A stretch of DNA of 64,000 bases from Massilia sp. Root418 (GTDB lineage Bacteria > Pseudomonadota > Gammaproteobacteria > Burkholderiales > Burkholderiaceae_D), in assembly GCF_001425265.1 (NCBI RefSeq), contig NZ_LMEC01000025.1:248305-312304 (forward strand), read 5' to 3'. Position 1 is the first letter of the stretch. Every line of letters begins with the position of its first letter. Below the pieces are notes generated by a model. That model made no database searches and was not told the DNA's origin. It was given only the letters and a program-made list of their open reading frames with translations. A program made the position numbers and the translations under genes. Below, one piece after another: positions 1 through 8,194 of the stretch.

Positions 1-172
1 GGGTGCGTGCGACCAGGACGGCCGCCGCCAGGTAGACTGGCCAGACCGGCCAGCACGCCGCCGCCCAGAAGCAGGCCGCGATGATGGCCCAGTCCAGCGC
101 GATGGCGGCCGAGGCGCGCCAGGGGTTGATGGTGAATAGTTCCGCTGGCAAAGCCGGCTTTTCGCCCGTCAT
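1..172 (-). CDS. Fatty-acid desaturase-like membrane protein, N-terminal fragment
   Basis: Only the first 57 codons are visible; the gene runs off the left edge. The start ATG at 172 shares an ATGA overlap with the stop of the glycosyltransferase upstream, so translation is probably coupled. Residues 10-20 (FTINPWRASAA) are followed by two closely spaced hydrophobic stretches at about 21-39 and 41-54. This entry resembles the N-terminus of bacterial fatty-acid desaturases, but no histidine box lies in the visible part. The family call is therefore an inference; what is directly seen is a membrane protein that ends a three-gene operon. Confidence 0.5.
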   Translation of the reverse strand, partial: MTGEKPALPAELFTINPWRASAAIALDWAIIAACFWAAACWPVWPVYLAAAVLVART

Positions 173-1407
173 GCCGTCGGCCTCAACTGGCCGGATGCGC
201 TGGCTTGCGCCAGGCGGCGCCCTTGCGCGAGCCGCATCAGCGTCAGCACCCAGGCTTGCACCCGCGCCTCGGCCGCAGCAATGCCCTCAGCCAGCAGGGC
301 CGCCCCCGCAGACCCGGTTGCCGCTAAGCCGTCAGCCGGCGGCGCGGCAAGTGCCGGCTTGGCGGCAGGCGCGCCGGCCAGCAGCGCCTGGGCTGCGGTT
401 TGCACCGCCAGGCGGAAGGATGCGGCATCGCCGCGCCAGACTACTACGCGGTGCGCCAGCCCCAGTTCAGCGACGCGGGCGGCGTTTGCCTGCTGCTCCG
501 GCTGCTCGGTGACAATCAGCAGGATGGGCCTGCGGTAGACCAGCGCCACCGACAGCGCGGCCATGCCGGGCGCGGAGACGATCAGGCGGCTCTGCGCGGC
601 GCGATCGACCCAGGCCGCGTCCCGCGCCTGCCAGCCCGGCCGGCCCGCATAGCCCTCGCCCACGAGATGCAGCAAGCTCGCAAGCGGGGCCAACCCCTGC
701 TCCAGCGCAAGCGCCAGGTCAGCGTCCCGGAAATGCGGGTTGAGGTAGACTGCCGCTTCGCATGGCAGGCCAGCCGGCTGTGCCGGCGCGATGGCAACCG
801 GCGTGGGCAGGCGGTAGTTCCGGCCCGGATGCAGCTGCGGCTCCGCATAGGCGAAATCGTGCTCCAGGCGGGCATGGCTGGCGTCGATCTGCACACTGAC
901 GGCGGCCCGGAACAGCGCGGCGGCCCAGCGCGGCAAGCTGCCGTCAAAGGTACCCTCCAGCGCCCGCCGCAAACTGCCGCCGTAGACGTGCACCACCTTG
1001 TGCCGCCAACCGGGCAGGTAGCCCATCAGGAGCAGCGCCGGATGGAAGGAATCGTTGACTACCAGGTCGCTGCGCGCGAAGGCGGCCCGCAGCCGCCAGA
1101 CGTCGCGCAGCATGCGGCCGGGATGCAGCATGTAGCGCAGCACGTTGGCGGCGCTGTCCCTGCGCCGCATGTTCTGGCAGCTGTCGAACTGCATCGCGTA
1201 GTGCGGCGACAGCACGAGCGCATCGATGCCGAAGCCGGCCAGAAAAGTGCGCCCCGCTTCCGATGTGGTCAGCACATCGACAGCGGCGCCTTTAGCGCGC
1301 AGGGCTTGCGCCAGCAGCTGCGCGCGCATGAGGTGGCCGCGCGCATCGGCCGTCGCCAGGTAGAGGATGCGCAGCGGAGCGGAAGCGTGCATGGGCAGGC
1401 CGTCCAT
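169..1407 (-). CDS. Glycosyltransferase, GT-B fold (GT1/GT28-like)
   Basis: A 412-residue protein starting at ATG 1407 in a TGATG overlap with the upstream GT2 gene; a second Met lies five residues in (1392). The N-terminus (LRILYLATADARGHLMRAQ) is the first Rossmann strand and glycine/His loop typical of GT-B enzymes such as the MGT and MurG-like families. A second half with VSAPGMAALSVALVYRRPI at about residue 300 matches the position of the donor-nucleotide-binding region. The C-terminal 60 residues are Ala-rich and less conserved. It presumably transfers a sugar to a lipid or small molecule; donor and acceptor cannot be read from the sequence. It is coupled at both ends to neighbours by overlapping start and stop codons, so the three proteins probably act in one pathway. 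Confidence 0.7.
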   Translation of the reverse strand: MDGLPMHASAPLRILYLATADARGHLMRAQLLAQALRAKGAAVDVLTTSEAGRTFLAGFGIDALVLSPHYAMQFDSCQNMRRRDSAANVLRYMLHPGRMLRDVWRLRAAFARSDLVVNDSFHPALLLMGYLPGWRHKVVHVYGGSLRRALEGTFDGSLPRWAAALFRAAVSVQIDASHARLEHDFAYAEPQLHPGRNYRLPTPVAIAPAQPAGLPCEAAVYLNPHFRDADLALALEQGLAPLASLLHLVGEGYAGRPGWQARDAAWVDRAAQSRLIVSAPGMAALSVALVYRRPILLIVTEQPEQQANAARVAELGLAHRVVVWRGDAASFRLAVQTAAQALLAGAPAAKPALAAPPADGLAATGSAGAALLAEGIAAAEARVQAWVLTLMRLAQGRRLAQASASGQLRPTA

Positions 1408-2429
1408 CAGCGGCGATGGTAAGACAGCGTGGTTTCCTGCGCGCCGTGCGCGGTGCGCAGGCCCAGGCTGTAGAACAGCGCGCCCGCCATGTCGACCGCA
1501 GAGAACAGGCCTATTGCCGCCATGCCGCCCAGCCAGCGCAGGCCACGCAGGCGGGTCAGGTCCTGCCGGTTGAGCGCGCGCACGCTGCATCCCAGCCTGG
1601 CCAGCTGCACGCATAGCGGGCCGACCGGGCCGCTGCGCGCCAGCCATTGCAGCCAGGACGGCAGCAAGGTGAGCACCAGGTGCGGCGTGAGCGCATGCGT
1701 GTCCTCGCCGCGCATCCAGCGCAGCTGCAGGGTTTCGCGCCAGGTGTCGGGCAGGCGGTGCTCGGTGTGCGCGGCGGCGGCGTAGTGCAGCGGCAGGCCG
1801 GCCGCGTGCAGCCGCATTCCGAGCACCTGGCAATGGGCGCGGTACACGCCTTCCAGGGGCTGGTACTGATAGCGCGCGAACACGTCGCGACGGAAGGCCA
1901 CGTTGTTGGCGTAGAAGTTGCGCGTGGCGCCGGCTGCGAGGCGGCTGGGGAAGTACATGAAGTCCATGGTGGTCAGCGCGCTGCCGACCACGTTGTCCGC
2001 GTAGCTGGTGCGCCCCGCCACTACGGCCGGCGGCGACGGCTGCGCAAAGGGCGCGAGCATGGCGGCGAGCCAGCCGGAATCGGGGCGGCAGTCGGCATCG
2101 GCGAAAAGGACATAGGCGCAGCGGGCGGGATCGGTGGCGGCAAAGCCGGTGTTCTTGGCGTCGTAGTAGCCGGTATCGGCGCTGATTTCGACGAAGTCGA
2201 TGCGGCACCCGGCCGCTTGCGTCAGACTGTCGCGGCAGGCCGCGCTCAAGCCATCGTGCGTGATCACGACCTGCGCCAGCGCGGACAGCGGCACGGTCTG
2301 GCTGGCCAGCACGCCCATCACGTGCCGCAGACTGGCTTCGGCGGCAGCTAGCTGGCGGTCCCCGCCGCGCAGATTATTCGTTTCCAACACCAGCGCGGTA
2401 CGTCCCGCGATCTCGTTGATACGCTCCAT
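1407..2429 (-). CDS. Family 2 glycosyltransferase
   Basis: A 340-residue protein. ATG 2429 was chosen over an upstream alternative at 2459 because an AGGAGG Shine-Dalgarno sequence lies just ahead of it. The fold is GT-A: an N-terminal beta-strand region, an Asp-X-Asp motif at about residues 111-113 (LFADADCRPD) that binds the metal and nucleotide sugar, and a His/Arg-rich acceptor region (LRWMRGEDTHAL) with the Arg-Trp pair seen in GT2 enzymes. The last 80 residues contain hydrophobic segments likely to anchor the enzyme at the inner membrane. It is the first gene of a three-gene operon with another glycosyltransferase and a desaturase-like protein, suggesting a modified lipid or glycolipid product. 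The product is unknown. Confidence 0.8.
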   Translation of the reverse strand: MERINEIAGRTALVLETNNLRGGDRQLAAAEASLRHVMGVLASQTVPLSALAQVVITHDGLSAACRDSLTQAAGCRIDFVEISADTGYYDAKNTGFAATDPARCAYVLFADADCRPDSGWLAAMLAPFAQPSPPAVVAGRTSYADNVVGSALTTMDFMYFPSRLAAGATRNFYANNVAFRRDVFARYQYQPLEGVYRAHCQVLGMRLHAAGLPLHYAAAAHTEHRLPDTWRETLQLRWMRGEDTHALTPHLVLTLLPSWLQWLARSGPVGPLCVQLARLGCSVRALNRQDLTRLRGLRWLGGMAAIGLFSAVDMAGALFYSLGLRTAHGAQETTLSYHRR

Positions 2430-2519
2430 GGCCACCCTCCTCTGTCGTACGATAATCAATCGTAGCGAGCGGGGCTGAGGCGGGTCTTAAGATTGCGCAA
2501 GCAAATGGCAGGTGACGGC

Positions 2520-2657
2520 TTACTTCAAGAAAACTTGATCAGCGTGCCGGTCGCCGTAGCCGGCGAGCAGATGCGCAACGCTGATGTCCTCATCCAGCGC
2601 CGCCCAGTGCAGGCCGGCAGCGCTGATCAGATAGTCGGACCGCTGCGCCGGCACACC
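2520..2657 (-). pseudogene. Remnant of a DUF2442 gene (C-terminal end only)
   Basis: A short open stretch encodes the core LHWAALDEDISVAHLLAG. This matches the C-terminal signature of DUF2442 proteins (small antitoxin-like partners of DUF4160), usually of the form LHWP-x-LDEDISV-x-GLLAG. The upstream half of the domain is missing: extending the frame to the left runs into the 3' end of nudB in another frame, with no family resemblance. It starts five bases after the nudB stop and has no plausible start codon or ribosome site of its own. I read it as a decayed fragment, not a working gene. Confidence 0.5.
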
Positions 2658-2661
2658 TGGA

Positions 2662-3126
2662 TCAGCCGCGCAGTAAAGCCAGCTGGTGGGGCAGCTGCAG
2701 GATGGCTTCGGCATTGGAGGACGAGAAGCATTTGTCCGCCGCTTCCAGGTAGGGCAGCCACACGTGTGCCGTGTGCTCGCGCGGGCTGAGCAGGATGGGG
2801 ATGCCGCGCGGGACTTCGACGCTGAACACGTGCTCGGTGTTTTGCGTCACGCCGGGCGCGTAGCGGTGGCGCCAGACGGGGTAGATTTCGTAGATGTTGG
2901 ACAGCTGCCAGTCGCGCAGCGCGATGCGCTCGCCGTCGGCGACGATGCCGGTTTCCTCGAACAGCTCGCGCGTAGCGGTCGTCAGCAGCGGCTCGTCCGG
3001 CGCGTCCAGCGAACCGGTGACCGATTGCCAGAAGCCGGGATTGCCGGCCCGCTCGATCAGCAGCACTTGCAGGTCGGCCGTGTGGATCACCACCAGCACC
3101 GACTCGGGTATCTTGTAAGGCTTCAT
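2662..3126 (-). CDS. nudB: Dihydroneopterin triphosphate diphosphatase (Nudix)
   Basis: A 154-residue Nudix hydrolase. The Nudix box is complete: G-x5-E-x7-RE-x2-EE-x-G, from GSLDAPDE to ETGI at about residues 38-61. The length and the opening MKPYKIPESVLVVIHT match NudB, which removes pyrophosphate from dihydroneopterin triphosphate in folate synthesis. It lies downstream of aspS on the same strand, the usual betaproteobacterial arrangement, but a strong hairpin terminator fills the 48-bp gap, so expression depends on read-through or on a promoter within that short gap. Confidence 0.9.
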   Translation of the reverse strand: MKPYKIPESVLVVIHTADLQVLLIERAGNPGFWQSVTGSLDAPDEPLLTTATRELFEETGIVADGERIALRDWQLSNIYEIYPVWRHRYAPGVTQNTEHVFSVEVPRGIPILLSPREHTAHVWLPYLEAADKCFSSSNAEAILQLPHQLALLRG

Positions 3127-3141
3127 AGTTCCAGATAAAAG

Positions 3142-3163
3142 AAAAGGCGCCGAGGCGCCTTTT
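3142..3163 (-). terminator. Intrinsic terminator after aspS
   Basis: Perfect 10-base inverted repeat (aaaaggcgcc / ggcgcctttt) with only two bases between the arms, so the real loop is at least four bases. Read on the minus strand it is followed by a T-rich tract (TTTTCTTTTA). It sits between the aspS stop and the nudB start. Confidence 0.8.
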
Positions 3164-3174
3164 CCAATGCTACA

Positions 3175-4980
3175 TCAGCCGGCGACTTTCGGCTCGGCGG
3201 TGCGCAGGCGGATGTGCAGCTCTTTGAGCTGCTTCTCGTCCACTTCCGACGGCGCGTGGGTCAGCAGGTCTTGCGCACGCTGGGTTTTCGGGAAGGCGAT
3301 CACGTCGCGGATCGAATCGGACTTGGTCATCAGGGTCACGATACGGTCCAGGCCGAAGGCCAGGCCACCGTGCGGCGGCGCGCCGTACTGCAGCGCGTCC
3401 AGCAGGAAGCCGAACTTCAGGCGGGCTTCGTCGGCATCGATCTTCAGCGCGCGGAACACTTTCGACTGCACTTCTTCGCGGTGGATACGGATCGAACCGC
3501 CGCCCAGTTCCCAGCCGTTCAGCACCATGTCGTAGGCCTTGGCGATGCAGGCGCCCGGATTGGTTTCCAGCATGTCCTCATGGCCGTCTTTCGGCGCGGT
3601 GAACGGGTGGTGGGTCGCGGTCCAGCGGTCGCCTTCTTCGTCGTATTCGAACATCGGGAAGTCGATCACCCACAGCGGCGACCAGACGTCGTCGAACAGG
3701 CCGGCTTTCTTGCCGAATTCGGAGTGGCCGATCTTCACGCGCAGCGCGCCGATGGCGTCGTTCACCACCTTGGCTTTGTCGGCGCCGAAGAAGATCAGGT
3801 CGCCGTCCTGCGCACCCGTCAGTTCCAGGATCTTGGCCAGGGTGGCGTCGTCGATGGTCTTGACGATAGGCGATTGCAGGCCGTCGCGGCCTTTCGCTTT
3901 TTCGTTGACCTTGATGTAGGCCAGGCCCTTGGCGCCGTAGATGGCCACGAACTGGGTGTAGGCGTCGATTTCCGAACGCGGCATCGAACCGCCCTGCGGC
4001 ACGCGCATGCCGACCACGCGGCCGTTAGGCATGTTGGCGGCAGCGTTGAAGATCTTGAACTCGACGTTCTTGACCACGTCGGTCAGTTCGGTGAATTCCA
4101 GCTTGACGCGCATGTCCGGCTTGTCCGAACCGTACTTGCCCATGGCTTCCGAGAAGTTCATCACCGGGAACGGGTTCGGCAGGTCCACTTCCATGGTGTT
4201 CTTGAACACCAGGCGGATCATGTCTTCGAACAGGTCGCGGATCTCCTGTTCGGTCAGGAAGGAGGTTTCGCAGTCGATCTGGGTGAATTCAGGCTGGCGG
4301 TCGGCGCGCAGGTCTTCGTCGCGGAAGCACTTGGTGATCTGGTAGTAGCGGTCGAAGTTGGCCACCATCAGCAGCTGCTTGAACAGCTGCGGGGACTGCG
4401 GCAGCGCGAAGAAGTTGCCGGCGTTCACACGCGACGGCACCAGGTAGTCGCGCGCGCCTTCCGGCGTGGACTTGGTCAGCATCGGGGTTTCGATGTCGAT
4501 GAAGCCCAGCGCGTCCAGGTACTTGCGCACTTCCATGGTCACCTTGTAGCGCAGGCGCAGGTTGTTCTGCATCTGCGGACGGCGCAGGTCCAGCACGCGG
4601 TGGGTCAGGCGGGTGGTTTCGGACAGGTTGTCGTCGTCCAGCTGGAACGGCACGGCCACGGAGGCGTTCAGCACTTCCAGCTCGGAGCAGATGACTTCGA
4701 TCTTGCCCGACTTCAGGTTGTTGTTGATGGTGCCGGCCAGGCGGTCCTTGACCACGCCGGTCACGCGCAGGCAGAACTCGTTGCGCACGGACTCGGCCGC
4801 CTTGAAGACCTCAGCCTGCTCTGGATTGCAGACGATCTGAACCAGGCCTTCGCGGTCGCGCAGGTCGATGAAAATCACGCCGCCGTGGTCGCGGCGACGG
4901 TGTACCCAACCGCACAGGCTGACGGTTTGGCCGAGCTGGGCTTCAGTGGTGAGGCCGCAGTAGTGAGTGCGCATAGACAT
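3175..4980 (-). CDS. aspS: Aspartate--tRNA ligase
   Basis: A 601-residue class II aminoacyl-tRNA synthetase of bacterial type. The N-terminal OB-fold anticodon-binding domain (GWVHRRRDHGGVIFIDLRDR) is followed by the catalytic core with class II motif 2 (the FRDEDLRADRQPEF region), the GAD insertion domain, and motif 3 near the C-terminus (GLAFGLDRIVTL, with its invariant Arg). It charges tRNA-Asp; whether it also charges tRNA-Asn cannot be settled from sequence. Two start codons lie six bases apart (4980 and 4974). It follows the DUF502 gene by 29 bases and is followed by a strong terminator. Confidence 0.97.
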   Translation of the reverse strand: MSMRTHYCGLTTEAQLGQTVSLCGWVHRRRDHGGVIFIDLRDREGLVQIVCNPEQAEVFKAAESVRNEFCLRVTGVVKDRLAGTINNNLKSGKIEVICSELEVLNASVAVPFQLDDDNLSETTRLTHRVLDLRRPQMQNNLRLRYKVTMEVRKYLDALGFIDIETPMLTKSTPEGARDYLVPSRVNAGNFFALPQSPQLFKQLLMVANFDRYYQITKCFRDEDLRADRQPEFTQIDCETSFLTEQEIRDLFEDMIRLVFKNTMEVDLPNPFPVMNFSEAMGKYGSDKPDMRVKLEFTELTDVVKNVEFKIFNAAANMPNGRVVGMRVPQGGSMPRSEIDAYTQFVAIYGAKGLAYIKVNEKAKGRDGLQSPIVKTIDDATLAKILELTGAQDGDLIFFGADKAKVVNDAIGALRVKIGHSEFGKKAGLFDDVWSPLWVIDFPMFEYDEEGDRWTATHHPFTAPKDGHEDMLETNPGACIAKAYDMVLNGWELGGGSIRIHREEVQSKVFRALKIDADEARLKFGFLLDALQYGAPPHGGLAFGLDRIVTLMTKSDSIRDVIAFPKTQRAQDLLTHAPSEVDEKQLKELHIRLRTAEPKVAG

Positions 4981-5009
4981 GGTTATTTCTCAGTTCAGGT
5001 TAATTTGGT

Positions 5010-5597
5010 TCATTCGGGCGCAACCACGCCCATGGAAACGATGTACTTCAGGGCCGCATCGACGCTCATGTCGAGCTCGATGACATCTTTCTTGGCCAAC
5101 ATCAGGAAAAATCCCGAGGTCGGATTCGGCGTGGTGGGCACGTACACGCTCACGTAGTCGCCCTCCAGGTGGTTCTTCACGTCGCCGCCGGGCACGCCGG
5201 TCAGGAAGGCGATGGTGCGCGAATCCTGGTGCGGGTACGGGATCAGCACGGCCTTGCGGAAGGCGTTGCCGGACGAGGAAAACAGCGTGTCCGACACCTG
5301 CTTGACGCTGCCGTACAGCGAGCTCACCACCGGAATGCGGTGCAGCAGCTTTTCCCACATGCGCACGATGTAGTTGCCGACCAGGTTGTTGGTCAGCAGG
5401 CCGGTCACGAACACGATCAGCACGGTCAGGATGGTGCCCAGCCCGGGAATATCGAAGCCGAACAGGGCCAGCGGGCGGAAACGCTCGGGCACCAGCAGCA
5501 GGGACTGGTCCATGGTGCTGATCACCAGGTTCAGCACCCACGCCGTGATGGCGATGGGAACCAGGATCAGCAGGCCGGTGATGAAGTATTTGCGCAT
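5010..5597 (-). CDS. DUF502 family inner-membrane protein
   Basis: A 195-residue protein beginning MRKYFITGLLILVPIAITA, with two transmembrane segments at about residues 5-27 and 50-72. A soluble C-terminal domain contains the family blocks PVVSSLYGSVKQ, TGVPGGDV and YVPTTPNPTSGFF. The start at 5597 lies four bases after the fmdB stop, so the pair is probably translated together. DUF502 proteins are widespread in proteobacteria and often sit between fmdB and aspS, as here. No biochemical role is established to my knowledge. Confidence 0.85.
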   Translation of the reverse strand: MRKYFITGLLILVPIAITAWVLNLVISTMDQSLLLVPERFRPLALFGFDIPGLGTILTVLIVFVTGLLTNNLVGNYIVRMWEKLLHRIPVVSSLYGSVKQVSDTLFSSSGNAFRKAVLIPYPHQDSRTIAFLTGVPGGDVKNHLEGDYVSVYVPTTPNPTSGFFLMLAKKDVIELDMSVDAALKYIVSMGVVAPE

Positions 5598-5601
5598 CGG
5601 A

Positions 5602-5913
5602 TCAGGCCGTGCCGGTGGCGCTGGCCGGCGCGGCGGCCGGCGCGGCTGCCGCACTGTCGGACTTGGCCTCGGCTTTGGATTCGGCCTTGCCATCGGCAGG
5701 GCCGGTGGCCACGCCGGTGGCGGGCGGCGTGCCGCCGCGGAAGTCGGTGGCGTACCAGCCCGTGCCCTTGAGCTGGAAACCGGCAGCGGTCAGCTGCTTC
5801 TTGAAGGTTGCCTTGCCGCAGGTAGGGCAATCGGTCAGGACCGGATCGGACATCTTCTGCAAAACATCCTTGGCAAAGCCACAGTCGTCGCAGCGGTAAG
5901 CGTAGATCGGCAT
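5602..5913 (-). CDS. FmdB-family zinc-ribbon protein
   Basis: A 103-residue protein. The first 45 residues form the FmdB zinc ribbon: MPIYAYRCDDCG followed by CPTCG, giving two Cys-x2-Cys knuckles. The last 40 residues are a low-complexity Ala/Lys/Ser tail. FmdB was named from a formamidase regulator, but most members, especially those next to aspS, have no proven function. It is the first gene of the fmdB-DUF502-aspS run. Confidence 0.85.
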   Translation of the reverse strand: MPIYAYRCDDCGFAKDVLQKMSDPVLTDCPTCGKATFKKQLTAAGFQLKGTGWYATDFRGGTPPATGVATGPADGKAESKAEAKSDSAAAAPAAAPASATGTA

Positions 5914-5946
5914 TCAATTACTCCGCAAAAATCATCAAAACCCTGA

Positions 5947-5952
5947 ATTATA
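5947..5952 (-). promoter_or_regulatory. Candidate -10 box for the fmdB-DUF502-aspS operon
   Basis: A perfect TATAAT on the minus strand lies 34 bases upstream of the fmdB start, in the only AT-rich stretch of the short gap between the methyltransferase gene and fmdB. No good -35 hexamer is present at 16-18 bases, so this is a tentative call. Confidence 0.35.
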
Positions 5953-5978
5953 AAGCCTTTTCCGGCGCGTAATGCGAA

Positions 5979-6629
5979 TTACAGGCGCCGCCAGGCCATC
6001 CAGCGCTCTCTTCCCTCGAAAACCGGCAGCGAATCCAACACCGCCTCGTCGGCCACGCAGCGGAAATGCGGCGTGAGCAAGGCCTCCAGCTGTTCGCGCG
6101 CAATGCCGAACGGCGGACCCTTGGCATTGTTATCGAAGAAGAAATACCCTGCCAGCAAAGCACCGCTCGGCAGCAGTTCGGCCCAGCGCGCCGCCACCTG
6201 CGGCCACATGGCACGCGGCAAGGCGCACAGGAAGGCGCGTTCATAGATCAGGTCCAGCGGCGCGGCGGGCTGGTACTGGAAAAAATCGGCCTGCACCACC
6301 CTGTCCTGCCACTGCGGGCCGACCGCGCGGCGCGCGGCGGCCACGGCGGCCGGGGAAAAGTCGATGGCGGTGGCGTTCCAGCCCGCCTGGCACAGGAAAG
6401 CCAGCTCGTAGGCCGAGCCGCAGCCGGGGATGAGGACGGTCGGCAAGCCGTGCAGCTCGCCGGCGAACGCGCGCAGCCGCGCGGGCACGCCGCCCAGGTC
6501 CCAGGGCGTGAAGCCCTTGTCGAAGCGCTCGTCCCAGAAGGCCGGCTCGCGCGGGTCGCGCGCGCCGAAGCTGGGGGCGTCCGGCGCGGGCGGCGCAGGC
6601 GGCGCAGGCGGCGCAGGCGGGCGCGTCAC
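5979..6629 (-). CDS. TPMT-like SAM-dependent methyltransferase
   Basis: A 216-residue class I methyltransferase of the thiopurine/thiol methyltransferase group. The motif sequence is FWDERFDKGFTPWDLGG (typical family opening), then VLIPGCGSAYELAFL (SAM-binding loop), AIDFSPAAV (acidic residue for ribose) and YERAFLCALP. The start is GTG at 6629 in a GTGA overlap with the ubiB stop; no ATG is available upstream within the reading frame without entering ubiB. The first 16 residues are a PPA-repeat coded by a 9-bp tandem repeat. Bacterial members often methylate sulfur, selenium or tellurium compounds; the substrate here is unknown. Confidence 0.8.
   Translation of the reverse strand: MTRPPAPPAPPAPPAPDAPSFGARDPREPAFWDERFDKGFTPWDLGGVPARLRAFAGELHGLPTVLIPGCGSAYELAFLCQAGWNATAIDFSPAAVAAARRAVGPQWQDRVVQADFFQYQPAAPLDLIYERAFLCALPRAMWPQVAARWAELLPSGALLAGYFFFDNNAKGPPFGIAREQLEALLTPHFRCVADEAVLDSLPVFEGRERWMAWRRL
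6583..6618. repeat. 9-bp tandem repeat (one variant plus three perfect copies of ggcgcaggc)
   Basis: Four head-to-tail 9-base units, the last three identical, encode the Pro-Pro-Ala repeat at the N-terminus of the TPMT-like protein. Because the unit is a multiple of three, copy-number change would lengthen or shorten the peptide without a frameshift. Confidence 0.85.
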
Positions 6630-8194
6630 AGCATGCCCTTCCAGCGCAGGATGGCCTGCAGGCCCAGCGCGCCGACCGCAAAGGCGCCGGCGAAATAGAC
6701 CACGAAGCTGATCAGGCGGTTGGTGCGCTGCTGCTCGGCGATGAGCACGCGCAGCAGTTCGTTGTTGGTGTTGTCCGGCTCGCCAGCCACCGCCAGCGCG
6801 CGGTGCATCAGGCGCGGCAGCTGCGGCAGCACGTGGGTGTAGCGCGGCGCCTCGGCCTTGAGCCGCTCCAGCATGCCCTGCCAGCCGACCTGCTCGGCCA
6901 TCCAGTTTTCCAGGTAGGGCTTGGCGGTCTTCCACAGGTCCAGGTCCGGGTCCAGCTGGCGGCCCAGGCCTTCGATATTGAGCAGGGTCTTTTGCAGCAG
7001 CACCAGCTGCGGCTGCACTTCCACGTTGAAGCGGCGCGAGGTCTGGAACAGGCGCAGCAGGATCTGGCCAAAGGAGATGTCCTTCAGCGGGCGGTCGAAG
7101 ATCGGTTCGCAGCAGGCGCGCACGGCCGATTCCAGTTCGTCCACGCGGGTTTCCTTGGGCGCCCAGCCGGACTCGATGTGGGCCTCGGCCACGCGCTTGT
7201 AGTCGCGGCGGAAGAAGGCCAGGAAGTTCTGCGACAGGTAATCCTTGTCGAAGTCGTTCAGGGTGCCGACGATGCCGAAGTCGAGCGCAATGTAGCGGCC
7301 GAAGCTGGCCGGGTCGATGGACACCAGGATGTTGCCTGGGTGCATGTCCGCATGGAAGAAGCCGTCGCGGAACACCTGGGTGAAGAAGATTTCGACGCCG
7401 TCGCTGGAGAGCTTTTTCAGGTCCACGCCGGCTTCGATCAGGCGCTCGGTCTGGGACACGGGAATGCCGTGCATGCGCTCCATCACGATCACGCTGGACG
7501 AGCAGTAGTCCCAGTACATTTCCGGCACCAGCAGCAGGTTGCCGCCGGCGAAGTTGCGGCGCAGCTGGCTGGCGTTGGCCGCCTCGCGCATCAGGTCCAG
7601 TTCGTCGTGCAGGTATTTGTCGAACTCGCCCACCACCTCTTTCGGCTTGAGGCGCTTGCTGTCGGCCCACAGGCGGCCGATCCACTCGGCGGCGATGTGC
7701 ATCAGGGCCACGTCCTCGTCGATCAGCTTCTTCATGCCGGGGCGCAGCACCTTGACCGCCACGTCCTTGCCGTCCTTCAGGGTGGCGAAGTGCACCTGCG
7801 CGATCGACGCCGAGGCCACGGGGGTACGCTCGAAGCTGGCGAACAGGCGGTCCGGATGGTCGCCCAGCGAGCGCTGGATCTGGGCGATGGCCAGGTCCGA
7901 GTCGAACGGCGGCACACGGTCCTGCAGCAGGGCCAGTTCTTCCACGATGTCGAGCGGAATCAGGTCGCGCCGGGTGGACAGCACCTGGCCGAACTTGACG
8001 AAGATGGGCCCCAGTTCCTCCAGCGCCAGGCGCAGGCGCAGGCCGCGCGGCGCGGAAATGTCGCGCCAGAAGAAGAAGGTGTCGATCAGCTTGGCGGTGC
8101 GCGGCACGCGCAGGCCGGAAAATGCGATTTCATCGAGTCCGTACTGGACGGCGACCCGCAGGATTTTCAGCAGGCGCAGGAATTTCAAGATCAT
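6626..8194 (-). CDS. ubiB: UbiB atypical kinase/ATPase of ubiquinone synthesis
   Basis: A 522-residue ABC1/UbiB protein. It has the family KxGQ motif (FVKFGQVLSTRRDLIP, about residues 65-80), the Ala-rich nucleotide loop (VASASIAQVH), the catalytic-loop segment FHADMHPGNIL and the following ALDFGIVG metal-binding motif. Two transmembrane helices close the C-terminus. UbiB is required for ubiquinone synthesis and is thought to help extract or organise lipid intermediates. Its start overlaps the ubiJ stop by ATGA, the conserved ubiJ-ubiB pairing, and its stop overlaps the methyltransferase start. Confidence 0.95.
   Translation of the reverse strand: MILKFLRLLKILRVAVQYGLDEIAFSGLRVPRTAKLIDTFFFWRDISAPRGLRLRLALEELGPIFVKFGQVLSTRRDLIPLDIVEELALLQDRVPPFDSDLAIAQIQRSLGDHPDRLFASFERTPVASASIAQVHFATLKDGKDVAVKVLRPGMKKLIDEDVALMHIAAEWIGRLWADSKRLKPKEVVGEFDKYLHDELDLMREAANASQLRRNFAGGNLLLVPEMYWDYCSSSVIVMERMHGIPVSQTERLIEAGVDLKKLSSDGVEIFFTQVFRDGFFHADMHPGNILVSIDPASFGRYIALDFGIVGTLNDFDKDYLSQNFLAFFRRDYKRVAEAHIESGWAPKETRVDELESAVRACCEPIFDRPLKDISFGQILLRLFQTSRRFNVEVQPQLVLLQKTLLNIEGLGRQLDPDLDLWKTAKPYLENWMAEQVGWQGMLERLKAEAPRYTHVLPQLPRLMHRALAVAGEPDNTNNELLRVLIAEQQRTNRLISFVVYFAGAFAVGALGLQAILRWKGML

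Noticed and set aside
1408..2208. Upstream extension of the GT-B glycosyltransferase frame
   Set aside because: The extension lies in another frame of the GT2 gene and is Arg-rich with no homology; the TGATG start at 1407 is better supported.
6630..7685. Upstream extension of the TPMT-like gene frame into ubiB
   Set aside because: It is out of frame with ubiB, which is clearly real. The GTG at 6629 with GTGA overlap fits.
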